From Fusarium oxysporum f. sp. lycopersici 4287 (Eukaryota > Ascomycota > Sordariomycetes > Hypocreales > Nectriaceae), in NCBI RefSeq assembly GCF_000149955.1, contig NC_030996.1, positions 80,039 to 144,038 on the forward strand: 64,000 nucleotides of DNA. The letters are read 5' to 3'. The notes beneath the pieces were generated by a model that was not told where the DNA came from, did not search any database, and was given only the letters and a program-made list of their open reading frames with translations. Shown here one piece after another: positions 36,761 through 48,415 of this stretch. The number at the start of each line of letters is the position of its first letter. Positions within the stretch are counted from its first letter, which is position 1. The position numbers and the translations under genes are program-made.

Positions 36761-38239
36761 TCATTTATAGTTCATGGATAAAAACATCGCATCTGATAAA
36801 TATGGCTTTAGAGGCCTCAGAACTAATATCGGCTAATAAGATTCACTGTCGGAGTTCAGTGATTTGATCTCTTTCAGCCCTAGGATACTCTGCCACCAAT
36901 CTAGATGCTCACGGATTCCCTTCTAGCCTTGATCCTGGGCCAGCGTTGTTTAACCTGAGCATTTGGGAGAGCAAAAGTAAGTCAACAAGGAAACGTAGGA
37001 CTACAGTTTATTTCGCGTTCAGCTCCCGGTAACTAAAGCACGTGGTACAGACCCATATACGCCAAGGGACTGGTCCAATGATATCTATAATCACATTGGA
37101 GCAAACTTGACCCTATCGAATTAGCAATAGAGACATATTGCACTTAGACTAGTTACATGCTCTTCAAGGTTGTTGTAAGTATGGTAAATTTTAGAATAGG
37201 CCTCGTGTTACAATAGTCAATTGATTGTTATCTGCTCACCCTGATAGATTCGATTAATTAAAATATGTGCCCGGCAACTCTGGACTTGACATAGCCAAAT
37301 TCTATATCATTTAAAATCTCAGGAGTCAAGGCCAATTGTACTGAAAAGCATTTCCATCCTGGGGAATGAATACATTCCGCTTTGAGATGGACTAATGCTG
37401 AGATCGGGCTGAGGAACTGGAAGTTAGGCTAACAGGCAGTGCTTTAGGTAAAATAGGCTACACGCCCTAGTAGTTCCACTTTTGGAAATACTTAGATCAA
37501 GCACCGCCACCGTGCTTTAGTTTCCAACTGGGCCGAGGCGTTCCTTTCAATAATCTTTCATTGGTATCAGAAGTGAGGAACTGTAGTGAACCGCCGCCCC
37601 AGACCGTCGACAGCTGGCTTCGCCTCACAACTGCACGAGAAATCTTGAGGATATACTCAACGAGGTGTTGAGAGTGAATCAGGATCCTTGAACGTAATGT
37701 TTTTAATCGGCGTACGGCATACTGGAACTGCGCCCAAAACATCTAGCTTGGTCAGGGATCTAAGTACTTAGATAGATAATGTTGATGAAAGTATTGCTTA
37801 TGTATAGAAAGAAAATGGTTACCAGCTGCGCCTCGGCCAACTTCATGGGACAGCAGGTTGCTTCGCCGTATCCATAAGTTGCGCAATACAACGTGGCCGG
37901 AGGACCTTCCACATATGGAACTAACTCCACAATTTACACCCTATCAGCCTTACTAGCCAACAGCTGAGACACCATGTTATGCAGTTGGTTGATAAGTTGC
38001 ATGGGTCAACCAACAGATGGTCAAAGCGGACAAGTAAAAGAGACAACAGAAAATGACCAGTCCCTGGGAAGCTAGGAGAAAACTTCTACAACGGAATTAG
38101 CGCCGAATCATTCGCTGTACGAGCGAGGGATCAAGGCTGATTAGCTGCTCTATATATAGCCGTGTGGTTCTTCACATGTAACCTCTTTCGCCTTCGATAT
38201 TCCCTCATGCCAGTATACTCTCCCCGCTTCTAGCACAAT
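36761..38239. other. Intergenic, between PKS remnant and next gene
   Basis: No PKS motif (KS, AT, MT or ER) or other gene recognised on either strand. If the PKS fragments at 35.4 and 41-42 kb were once one gene, the missing ER part would have been here or lost. Confidence 0.45.
38150..38158 (+). promoter_or_regulatory. TATA-like box upstream of the 38240 gene
   Basis: CTATATATAG lies about 85 bp before the ATG at 38240. Confidence 0.4.
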
Positions 38240-40519
38240 ATGACTTGGGATCGATATGAACTTGGCCAAAAGAACATTTTCTACGATGAAAAGAGACCCC
38301 TGATCCCGGTCAACGTGTTCCCTCCGCACGTAGAGCGCGTACGGAGACTAATCACGGACCTTTCTTGTGTAGTCAACGGGGAAGGCTTGGTCAATAAGAA
38401 TGGGCTTATTTCCGATGATAAGTTGAAACCTTTACTATATGGCCCGGATCCAGATCCTGCCCTAGTTGCGGCGCAGAAGACTCTGAGCAAGGCGCACAGT
38501 CTCGTCAACGGTGGCTACAAAGAAGAGAGGTGGCAGGCTTTCTACGAAGCGGACTTTTTCGAGAGACTTGCCGGTTCTCTTTCATCATCCAAAGATGATA
38601 CTAGACGGTAAACTTGTTGTAAAATTCATTTAGGCATTAGAGCTGATTGTAAACTCAAGCGTGTCGTACAACAAATATTATTACGACGCAGTTACGAGGT
38701 ATGCAGACTTTCGCCTCTATTTTATCCACCAGGACGCTAACACAGTCGTCAAGAGAAACCAATGGGCTCTGGGACCTGTTTAAAAAAGACAAGGAGGCCG
38801 GAATAGGGCCATTTGAGAGCCTTAGTTGCCCTAAACCGGACCAAGCTTTCTTCCTTCCCATTTATCACAACCGTCATCCGGCCGGCATTCCTACTGTGGT
38901 AGACCCCAATGCTAGACAGTGGAATAGGGCTCAAGAGATATCAGCCATGGAACCGTTTACATGGTCAACACTTCAAAAATTACACGAATTTGGCCTCCAA
39001 CCAGCACCTTCTCGCCTTTTTGAAAAACCGCCACTGGAAGCCAATCTCAAATGCTACCCTTGGCTTGTAGTCGAACACAAGAGAGAGGAGCAGCCCGTGC
39101 GAGATGTGTGTTGCCAGGCCGCTAATGCTGCAGCGTGCGCAATTGGTTTGATTAGGCACACAGCTCAGTATGCTGTAAAGCTGCCGAAACATGCGCACAT
39201 CCCCCCCATGCCCGTCATCACTACTATCGGACCTAGCGTCACAGTGTGGATCATGTATTATGCCACAGATTTCGACGCCCCGTGCGGCCACCGAGAAACC
39301 ACAGAGGTAACAGTGAAGAGACGCAAAGAGGGATGTGTAAGTCTATCTATCTGTTTGGATTACCCATGTTCTCTAGCTGACTTTAATTGAGATTATGCGC
39401 GTTATTTGGAACGGTGAAATGACCAAGCTTGCTGACGTTGTTATGTTCCAAATGGTCCTTGACAACGCGCATACCTGGGCCACACGAGCTTTTAAACCTT
39501 TGATGTCTTCGTACATTGAACAGTGGCAGCATGTATTCGATGAATCAACTGTCAGCTTAACTTCTGGTCATAGTCCGTTCTTCCTGTCAAAGAAACGTCG
39601 CGAAAAGACAGTTGAGCAGCGACGAGCCATTCTTCCGATAGTCCAAGGCCTGTTAGATGACCGAGCCTCCTTGGAACTTGATGAAATGGCCAATACGAAG
39701 GTGACTCCTTTATTTCTAGGCTTACTGATGCATCAAATCTGCTCGTCGGAGAAGGAGTTTATAACTAGTGAAGTTGATAGAGTCGTTTCTCAGAAATTAG
39801 AGGGGCTGTCCATGAAGGGATTGGCAGCTGGTAAGCGGTATAGTTCCCGAGGAGGAGAGAATGCCCAATCTCAGTCACACTCTGATTCCTATTCTAACTA
39901 CCAGGAATCGATTTTCGGGTCGCGTCAAACCAGTCAATACTTGCAACTTGACGACGATGACCCGAACGACTCCGACTACAGGCCGTCACAAGATTCTTCA
40001 GCTTCTGTTCAAACGACATCCTTTCTGGCTCTTGAGCCTCCTCATTCAAATACTGCAGGTGTCTTTCCTTCAGACTATCCGTTTTCTTTCCATAGTTTGA
40101 GGGGTATTTCAAAAGGTTCGGAAGTCCAGCCATCAGCATCGAAAGCAGATCGCCTCTTCAATAGCCCCGACGAAGATGGACGGGGAACCCCATCTATCTC
40201 TGGCGGCCAGGTTACTCCAAAGCCGACCCGCTCACCGCTGCTCTCTATACTTATGTCTGGAGGTTCAGGTTCGCTAGCTGGAAATGTGTCTCGAGAGATA
40301 TCTAAGGGAACAACACCTTCTGGGTCACCGGTCTTCACTGACCGATCACCACCTGAAAGGCGGGGATTGTCTCCCGGACGACAATTTGGCCAGCCGAATC
40401 CTTCACAGCCTCCTAGTCCCCTGGAAGAGGCTAGCGAGAAGAGGCAATTTGAGGATGCAGGTCAAGATGAGAGCGACTACATTGATTTGACAAGAGACAG
40501 CCAGGAAAGTGCTTCGTAA
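38240..40519 (+). CDS. Fungal protein with ExK (nuclease-like?) core and disordered tail
   Basis: Four exons proposed: 38240-38607, 38660-38690, 38746-39336 and 39392-40519, giving 705 aa. The second intron has a weak donor (GTTACG); a 34-bp alternative with donor GTATGC and acceptor CCACCAG also keeps frame, so that junction is uncertain. The core contains LKCYPWLVVEHKREE, CCQAANAAACAIGL, HIPPMPVITTIGPSVTVWI and LDNAHTWATRAFKPLMSSYI, a block I recognise from a large uncharacterised family expanded in Fusarium. EHK in a hydrophobic strand resembles the ExK of PD-(D/E)XK nucleases, but this is inference. The last 250 residues are low-complexity, Ser/Pro-rich and probably disordered. It appears intact while lying between two PKS fragments. 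Confidence 0.72.
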
Positions 40520-40872
40520 GCTTGGGCTTAGCGAGAAAGACACCATGTAGTTATACAGGTTTTACAGGTTAGAAAATCGTTGATTAAATGGCATTGTTTC
40601 AATCATGATACATACTCAAATGGTCCGGATTATGGGTGGTAAGTATTCATTAAAAATCACATATCCGATCCCTCCGATCCCTCCGATCCTTCTGAGTTGT
40701 CTCATGCCTCCAGTTGGTGAAACTTTACACAGTGTCTGCTGAAACAGTAGTTGGGGGAAGGGGGCTGTGTTTTTAACGACTGATGGAAGGCTGAAGGTGA
40801 GTCCATTGTTATTTTTATTACAGTGTGGCGTATAAATCATCACGTGGCTACTTAGATATAGTTATGTAACAG
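40520..40872. other. Short intergenic, small GATCCCTCC repeat
   Basis: Contains three near-identical 10-bp units (TCCGATCCC type) at about 40658-40690. Otherwise nothing seen. Confidence 0.5.
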
Positions 40873-41990
40873 CTATGGCATACTAAGATGTTTATCTACC
40901 TCGCTATTTCCCCCAGAGACATCTGGGTCGTCTTTTTTATTACCTCCGTTTTGATGCCTGTTGGCTAAGCCAGTTTCGATATTTAATAAAGTGAGGCTGA
41001 CAGGGCTCGAGGTGTTTAATTCCCTGATACTTCGATAATGCAACATAGGGTCAATCTTTCTCGTAAACAGCAGTTTTTCTCTATCGACAACCGGCGAACC
41101 GATGAGTGTTGAGGTATCGACAAACCCAAAGTGAGGAAGCCGATGGAGTCGTGCTATGGCATGAGCATCGAGAAGATGAGAAGAGGCATTGTCGTGATCG
41201 AGGGGCCTGAACCAAATACCCGTCGCGCGGAATGCGATATTGCCGTGTGCATAAACCTCCACGCATGGCAAAACTCTAAATCGTCTCCATGCTCTGGCGT
41301 CCAGGATATCTGCCCCTACACTGATTTCTATCTCTTCAATGACTGAATGACTGTAGGTAAAGCAAGCTCAGGTACATTTCGTGCCAGGCCTCGAGCCTCC
41401 GACAGTATGAGTAGCCGAGATTCAGCATCTATGTTAGCTGGATGTAGAGTGAAATGGGAGCGACTCTGTGACTCGATGATGGTGATCTTGGCGTGGACAA
41501 GCTCACTGGTAGTTGATGATGTGGCGCTCTTCATACCCCGGAAGTGGGAACCATAGATGAAGCATACATGAGATAGCTGATTGTATATCCGCGAGCAGTC
41601 AGCATTGCGGGGAGTATCTCCGGAGTCCACCCGCTTGGTGTGGCTGTCTTGATGATACGTACTTGTCCCGTGTAGTGCTTGGACCAAAACGAGCCACTGT
41701 ATGAAGAGACTGTAAAGTCGTACCACGACGACCCGTCCATGTCGTTGAGATTGTGATTGCGTAGGCTCGTCGAGATCTCCACTGTATCAGCAAGCAACAA
41801 AGCTTTATGAGCCACAGCGTGGCGTAGACGGTAGCCAGAGTCTCGAGGCGAATGCGTGACTCGCCTAATCGCCTCACCAGCAATGGCAATATACGCAGCA
41901 AATGGAAAGACAACATCATTTCGCAACTTATGATCCAACAGCCCGGGAAGGTCATCCGTGCTGAGGTGGTTTCGCCAATGAGTTGCAGTG
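40873..41990 (-). pseudogene. Polyketide synthase dehydratase (DH) domain remnant, frameshifted
   Basis: Minus-strand coding similarity to the product-template/DH region of highly reducing PKS. It begins HWRNHLSTDDLPGLLDHKL at about 41980, with the hot-dog catalytic His in LDHK, VFPFAAYIAIAGEAI, and WYDFTVSSYSG. The frame then changes near 41640 and continues as FIYGSHFRGM and FTLHPANIDAE, and changes again near 41350 into VIEEIEISVGADIL. The remaining tail to 40873 has no clear domain. At least two frameshifts and no start codon show it is dead. It starts abruptly right after methyltransferase coding. Its strand and order fit an N-proximal part of the same PKS whose KR-ACP end lies at 35.4-36.8 kb. 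Confidence 0.75.
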
Positions 41991-42307
41991 GACGTCAACG
42001 TCTGAATAACGTGATAAGACGCGTTTTCTTGCTGCGATGAGGGAATGCTCGCTGAAGTCGACTAAAGTGACATGCTGATCTTCGGCTCCCGGTGAGCATC
42101 ACGCATAGCCTCTGCTAGAAAGTACCCAATTCCAACGCCAATGTCGACATGTCTCTTGGAGAAGTTACCGGAGAAAAGCGGGCGGAGGTCATTATTTGTA
42201 GAACAGCCCCAGTAAACTGGCATAGAGAAGCGTAGAACATATATGTCATAAATAGATATGTAAAACGGGGTATAACCCGATGGCCCAGCGTATGGAGTGA
42301 CTGGCAT
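41952..42307 (-). pseudogene. Class I SAM-dependent methyltransferase N-terminal remnant
   Basis: From the ATG at 42307 the frame encodes a small methyltransferase start: YISIYDIYVLRFSMPVYWGC and the SAM-binding motif I HVDIGVGIGYFL. A stop is met at 42062, but a one-base shift continues the family sequence as TLVDFSEHSLIAARKR and DVDVHCN, up to about 41985. There the similarity ends and PKS dehydratase coding begins a few bases later. The enzyme would need about 200 more residues. The acidic residue of motif II is visible in VDFSEHS. It is a truncated and frameshifted remnant, probably of a metabolite-tailoring or free-standing O/C-methyltransferase. Confidence 0.68.
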
Positions 42308-42349
42308 GTCTTTTGCTGTAAGTCGGGAGAATACGTTTAAAGAATCTAG

Positions 42350-44092
42350 ACGATTTGGAAATGACGCGGTATTATGGATTGCTATGCTTCGCCAGTTGCA
42401 CATTGATGGAACAGAAGGAATCAAGCTGCAGGTTAAGTAGCTAGCTGCTGATGACATATCTTCCGGTCTGGAACCGGAGTTGTACTACTGAAAACGCATG
42501 TCGAGTACAGTGCACTGAACTATGTAACTGCCGACAGGCGCCAACGTCGCTCTGACAATTGTGTGCATTCTACTAGGATTGGCGTACAAGATTGGATGGC
42601 TTCTCAAGACCAACCATGGAGTGCTTCTCGGGGAGGAATTCGGGACACATCTAGTGGCGGCCAATGACGGCAAGGTCTTACGGGGATGCGTTGGCTTGTG
42701 CAACAAGGCCATTGTACACGATTCTTATGCCAAGCATAACCATTCGTATGGCTTGGTCCTGGGTGCCTATGCATGGTAAATAAAAGACTTGCTTGCTCAG
42801 AGCCTTGAAATTGAGCGCTTTATGTTGAAAGGGCGGTATAGTTTGCTCAGCTTTGGGTGCAATCAATAAGTAATGAATGCTACTATTCCCAGAAGAAGCC
42901 TCACATCCGCCGTGGCGTAACTGTTGTTCACTTCCAAGCGGCATGATCTTGTTGGGCAATAGGCACTATCAGCGTCGCGTCGCGAACCACATTCCGGGCT
43001 TCGTAATTCGGATCCACGATGCTGATCATAATTACCATCCGATAGATTAGATTGCGGCAGCATCTTTTTCGCACCAATGTCTTTGAGGCTAAGAAATGAT
43101 ATATCCGGGTTAATTCCAAGGCTGGTCTCACATTGCCGCTCATCTATGGAGTAAACGCGTATTAATTTCGGTGCTGAGAGGAATTGCATCACCCATCCCG
43201 CGAGCTGTGTCAATTGTCTTGGGGAATTGTCGTAAAGAGTAGTAATGTTCAGCGACAAGCTGCTCAGCCCGTGTATACTTGGCACACGACGCATTCAATT
43301 CACTGATATAAAGCATCGAGCGTCATGAGCTGATTGCTTCTTCTTATGTGAAACCGATAACCTTCTTTATCCAGGTTTCATCGCCTTTCGTCTCCGGGAT
43401 AAGCATAACACTATCCCGTGGTGCGTAAACAGATGGCCGTGCTGGTGGCCTACTACTGGCCCACTGTTCTGACCAGGATGCGGCTCCGCATTCATCAACC
43501 TCGATCCTTACCGTAAAGCAATTGACGCATCGTGAGGTTTAATAGAGAGTCATGAAATGAGGCTCATGTCAAGACTTTTAGTAAAATCTAGTTCAATATT
43601 CTTAGCTAGTCTTACAACTGGATCATCATCACTTCTAGCAAGACTTGGCATTAAGCTAAAGAAGCTTGATCCCTCCGTTTCAACTCGCATCATTGAAACA
43701 CGCTCCCCACAAAAGACTAACCCTTTAATCCCAAGCTCAACCATGTCATCAAGTTTCATATCCCAAAAATACTGCCGACGTTCCACGGAATAAACAACAA
43801 TGTCAAAAGTCCGCCAATAACAGTATAATCCTCTTCTTGGCGTGGTTGGGATGTTAACGACTGGGTCGCGATACGGCCTGTCTCAAGTTTCAAGTTAACA
43901 AAACAGGGCCAATTTTCTGGAAGAATTCTAGGAAAACATATTCTCCGCTGCTTACGGTAAAGCCTGCGAGAGAAGAAGTTGGCCGAGATAAATATACCAA
44001 TGCCTTCCCACTAACTTATCTCTCTATTCCATTTTCTGCTATTCACTCGTTCGTTTCTTGTTTATTTCACCACATTCTTTTTTTTATTCACC
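42350..44092 (-). other. Region of coding-like remnants, no identified gene
   Basis: Several minus-strand stretches have coding character but no family I can name. One, about 43879-43550, reads RPYRDPVVNIPTTPRRGLYC then FWDMKLDDMVELGIKG. Another, about 43510-43350, has VDECGAASWSEQW, SVYAPRDSVMLIPE and a stop. A third, 43294-42863, starts MRRVPSIHGLSSLSLNIT. They lie in successive frames and do not join through introns I could validate. They may be one decayed gene. The last 100 bp before 44093 are the CT-rich leader of the pectin lyase. Confidence 0.35.
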
Positions 44093-45282
44093 ATGAAGTC
44101 TCTCTCTCTTCTCTCCGTGGCTGTCGCCGCGCTGGCCTCCAACGTTTCCGCCGCTGGCGTAACCGGCACCCCCGAAGGATTCGCCTCCGAAGTCACAGGC
44201 GGCGGTAGCGCCGAGGGCGCGTACCCCAAGTCAACCGATGAGCTGGTCTCTATGCTTGGCGACTCTACCACGCGCGTCATCTTGCTCGACCAGGAGTTCG
44301 ACTTCACCGGTACCGAGGGCACTGCGTCCGAGCAGGGCTGTGCTCCTTGGGGTACGGGCTCGGGCTGCCAGACGGCTATCAACAAGGATGATTGGTGTAA
44401 CAACTATCAGCCTGATGCCCCCAAGGTCGATGTTAGTTACGATAAGGCGGGCTTGAACCCGATTATTGTCAACTCGGATAAGTCGATTGTTGGTGTTGGT
44501 GCGAATGGTGTTATCAAGGGCAAGGGTCTTTATATCAAGGGGACCAAGAATATTATTATTCAGAACATCCATATTACTGAACTGAACCCTCAGTATGTTT
44601 GGGGTGGTGACGCTATTACCCTTGATGGAGCTGATCTTGTTTGGATCGATCACGTCACAACCTCCAACATTGGCCGACAGCACATCGTCCTTGGCACCAA
44701 CGCCGATAATCGAGTCTCTATCACCAACAACCACATCAACGGCGAGAGCCAGTGGTCTGCTACTTGTGATGGACACCAGTACTGGTCCATGTACTTCACC
44801 GGTTCCAGCGACGTAAGTCCCCCAATCTCACCCTCTATCTCTAATCTATCTATACTAATAATAACCAGATGATCACCATGAAGAACAACTACATCACCAA
44901 GACCTCCGGTCGCGCCCCCAAGGTCGCCGGAAACACCGTCCTCCACGCCGTCAACAACTACTGGTCCGACAACTCCGGCCACGCCTTCGAGACCAGCGAC
45001 GAAGCCAAGATTCTCGCCGAGGGCAACCTCTTCCAGGACGTCAAGGCCGCTATCGAGGAGGGATCTACCGGTGCCATCTTTGCCAGCCCTGATGCTTCCG
45101 CCAACGCTGCTTGCTCCAGCGATGTTGGTCACGTTTGCGAGGTTAACCAGTACGATAACTCTGGTTCGCTGTCTGGTACCGATTCTAGCTTCTTCAGCTC
45201 TTTCGGTGGAAAGGGTGCTGAGGCTAAGCCTGTTTCTTCCGTCACTGGCCTTGCTGCCAGTGCTGGTTTCGGAACTATCTAA
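44093..45282 (+). CDS. Secreted pectin lyase (polysaccharide lyase family 1)
   Basis: Exons 44093-44812 and 44869-45282 (56-bp intron, GTAAGT..ACCAG, phase 0) give 377 aa. The enzyme cleaves methyl-esterified pectin in plant cell walls by beta-elimination. The signal peptide is [20 protein letters not shown]. The right-handed beta-helix shows [44 protein letters not shown] and the catalytic-arginine segment TSGRAPKV. The length matches fungal pectin lyases (about 370-380 aa). The lack of the calcium-binding pattern of pectate lyases and the PnlA-like tryptophans favour pectin lyase, though I cannot fully exclude pectate lyase. It is convergent with the Zn2Cys6 regulator. Confidence 0.92.
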
Positions 45283-45622
45283 GTGGTTTGTAGGGGTATT
45301 GATGACCTCTGGAATCACTGGGAAACAGTGGAGATGTTGCTTTCGATGTATATAATCTCGAACTTTCGGGCTTATATCGAGCCGGAGGTATATAGAAACA
45401 AGAGTTAATATAGAGACTTCAGTTTCAACATGTTTGAACTCAATAGTGATCCCCAAGACCATTGCATAAACGCTACTCAGTCTCGTAGCGAGCCCCTGGA
45501 AACAGAACCTTGAGCGGTCTGCGAAATCCAGGCGTTCTAGTCTAAACATACCCCTACATAAAGACTGAGAGGATATTGGGGGAAGTTTCATAATCAATTT
45601 CAGGTTCTCATTTTGGGTATCA
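45283..45622. other. Short convergent intergenic region
   Basis: Shared 3' region of the pectin lyase (+) and regulator (-). Nothing else seen. Confidence 0.6.
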
Positions 45623-47757
45623 CTATCCAAACAACGACCGCAGATTATTCTCCTCCATAACATCAATCCAATGCACACTCGTAGCCCCCGACTTCTCTTT
45701 ATCATACTCATTCCAAATCGTCTGCACCAACGTCTTGGCCACAACAATTGGTCTAGGCGGCAACAGCGCTTCCAACGCATCGAGCCTCCCAACGATGAAA
45801 CATCTCGCCTCAACAATCTTCATGCGCGACTCTGTAGCAGTAGATGTAGATAATCGCTCGATGTCCTCGTCTGCTTGGATGAGTTGTCCGATGTAATCTG
45901 ATAACCCGCAATGCTCTGTGCTACCGAGGTCAAAAGGCGTTGGTGTCGCGAGAGGGACCTGGGTTTCGGGGCTTGAGATCGCATCGGAGGGCTCGAAGCG
46001 AAGACCGGTGCTGGCGGTGATGCAGAGCAGGGGTTGGGTCATTTTACTACCTGAGTCCGCGGGGAGTTGCTCGATCAATTTTGTTAGACGGAGACTTAGT
46101 GGTGTGATGCATTCTTCCCATGGGATATGTGCATCTGCTGGGCCGGAGAGATTATCAGGTAATCTCAGAAGCACCAGCTCCGGAAAGGTTTGGTAGATAT
46201 GGATAAGGCCAGCGAGACGATATGCTTCAGCGACGTTGACTAGATGACGACACGGTGTTTTCTGATCTCCCGTCTCAGTATTCGCAGGTGCCGACTCAAA
46301 GTCTAAACCCAAAAGCTTCTCCTCCAACGTTTTTGCTTCCTCAATCATATTCAATGCAGTAGCGTGATCGCGCGTCGCAAAAGGTCCAGGATGTTTGACA
46401 TGGTATCTGTAATTACGACAGAGTCTCAAAGTCTGCGTCAGAAGTCGCGATACTGTATTTGAAACACCCGTCCATGGATGCGGCATGTCATCGACGACAG
46501 GTTCGGTCGGTAGAGCTGTTGGATATTCGTCTGCGCTGATATCCTCGACTTCTTCCGCCTCGTATGTGATGTATGGATTCGTGTCTGAAACCACGGAGAG
46601 TAGTAGCTCGCAATATGTCCAGCTCTTGTTGAAGATGTTTAGTAATTTCCGCTCTTCCTCTGACAGGCGCCGTTTTTGCTTGTTTATCCGGTGAAGAAGA
46701 GCTTTTGCTTCTCTGAGGAAGGGTATACCCAGTTGCGTCGCGTTCAACCAACATATGCTCGTCCCTATACAGAACAACCCGTAAATCAGACCCATGGGTA
46801 CGGTGTCGAGATTCGGCGACGATTTGACAACGCGCAGTTCCGCCTCGATAACATCAGTAGCATTCTTCATCATAGCGATAGAAGTCTTCTTCATATGCGG
46901 CATCTTGGATGAGAGATACGCCGATGACATGCTCTGCAAACTGGTTGATACAGCTTCCGAAGTTGACCATAAAGTTGTTGCTAGCATGCGATTCGAGTTT
47001 GTCGGTGAGTCATACTGCGACCATAAAGAGCAGATATCGCGAAACCAGTATTCAACGAGTTGAGTTGATAGATCTGTTATCGGTGGAGGAACGAAGAGCG
47101 TTGAGAAGTTTTGCTGAACTGGGAAGAGAGCGAGATCGGTGTTTGTATCGGAAAAGTCCTCAAATGTCGGTGTCGTTAGATCCAGCGCGTCAGGCGTCCA
47201 TTCGAACTCTGGCACCGGAAGTCCTTCAACGGGAAGATCGAGCGGGAATTGAGAAATAAAGTCATCGGTTGGACTCATTTCAGACCCCACAAGCTGAGCA
47301 TCTTGTTGAGCCTCCAAAGGCTGTGTGTTCAGCATGAATTCACCAAAAACTCCCTGGTTCGCATCGTTGGAGCTGTAGACCGAACCAGCGGTGGTGAACG
47401 ATGCCGTCGATGCAGTGTCGAGCTGCCGTTTTGGCGGTCTACCGCGGCGCTTTTTGGTACCGCAGGATTGTTTTGGTGATGTTCGGAATTTGTGTTCGGC
47501 GAGTTCGGCTGGTTTTTCATGTTTGGTAGACCATCTCAAACCGCGTTGATAACCTCCACATTGAACGCCTCGCGATATACAAACCTGGCATTCTGGTTTG
47601 GCTTCATCGCATTTCAACTATTCCCTATCAGTCGCGTTCATCCGCCTTCCGGAAATTGACTTACGTGTTTGGTCCTACAGGTCAAGCATCCGGATCTCGA
47701 TCTGACGGGCAGCTTCCGTTTGGCAGTGGACCTGGCACTTGATTCCGGTTCCTCCAT
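45623..47757 (-). CDS. Zn2Cys6 transcription factor with AT-hook
   Basis: Exons 47757-47665 and 47617-45623, joined by a 47-bp intron (GTAAGT..AATAG) in phase 0, give 695 aa. The binuclear zinc cluster spans the junction: the six cysteines follow the Cx2Cx6CxnCx2Cx6C order, from CLTC in exon 1 to GVQC in exon 2. The intron inside the cluster is common in this family. An AT-hook-like KKRRGRPPKR lies at about residues 86-95. The rest is the large helical fungal regulator region (LSTQLVEYWFRDICSLW; NNLRSLFG at the C-terminus) as in sterol-regulatory or acriflavine-sensitivity type factors. Nuclear. The target is unknown; neither neighbour is proof of a regulon. Confidence 0.9.
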
Positions 47758-48415
47758 GCTGAGTTTATATAAGCTTAGACAAGATGTGAGCAAGTTTATG
47801 GGGCTGGCTGAGTTGAGAAAACGTGCTCAGGCGATTGATAAACTCAAGGATAAGAATTGAAGTGAAGTGAACTGGGCTTCCCCGCAGAAGTTAGAGGGCG
47901 CGGTGATGAGATTGGTTTAGCGGGAGCCGCGGAATTGGTAAGCTAGGCTGTGATTTGTTGGAGACGGATTTGCAACTCCGCAAGCCCGAGAGGTCTAACG
48001 GGAGTTACGTCGCATTGAAGATAGTTCAAGTGTTGGTAGGGCTCGGTAGTTGGTCACTGACACTACAGTATAAGATCTTGAGTTGTCGTAGTAAAATCGA
48101 GTCACTGTTGAGATGCACTCTGCTCCGATACAGTTCCGGGGAGGGTTAAGCCACGGATAATGATGCATTACTGTACTTGTTAGTCAGTGGCGATAAGCAG
48201 ATTCGCTAGGCCAGGCGGAGGGATCCGCTAAGAGAGCTGGAATTTGGTGAGCCAATGAAAGACAATGCGCTTCCGCTAACCCTACTCAACAGCTTTCGGC
48301 ACAAGATGCATACGTTGCCGATTACAGGAGATGGCTGGTTGGGTGCAATATCATCATAAAAGTTCATTCAAGTCATTAAATGTAAGCTATATAAAGCCCG
48401 TTATGGTACAGCATA
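47758..48415. other. Intergenic, promoter of the regulator gene
   Basis: No gene recognised. It separates the regulator start from the permease stop, both on the minus strand. Confidence 0.55.

Noticed and set aside
44650..45816. A 388-codon minus-strand frame across the pectin lyase
   Set aside because: It is antisense to the well-supported pectin lyase exons and has no protein-like features; GC-rich coding often opens the opposite strand.
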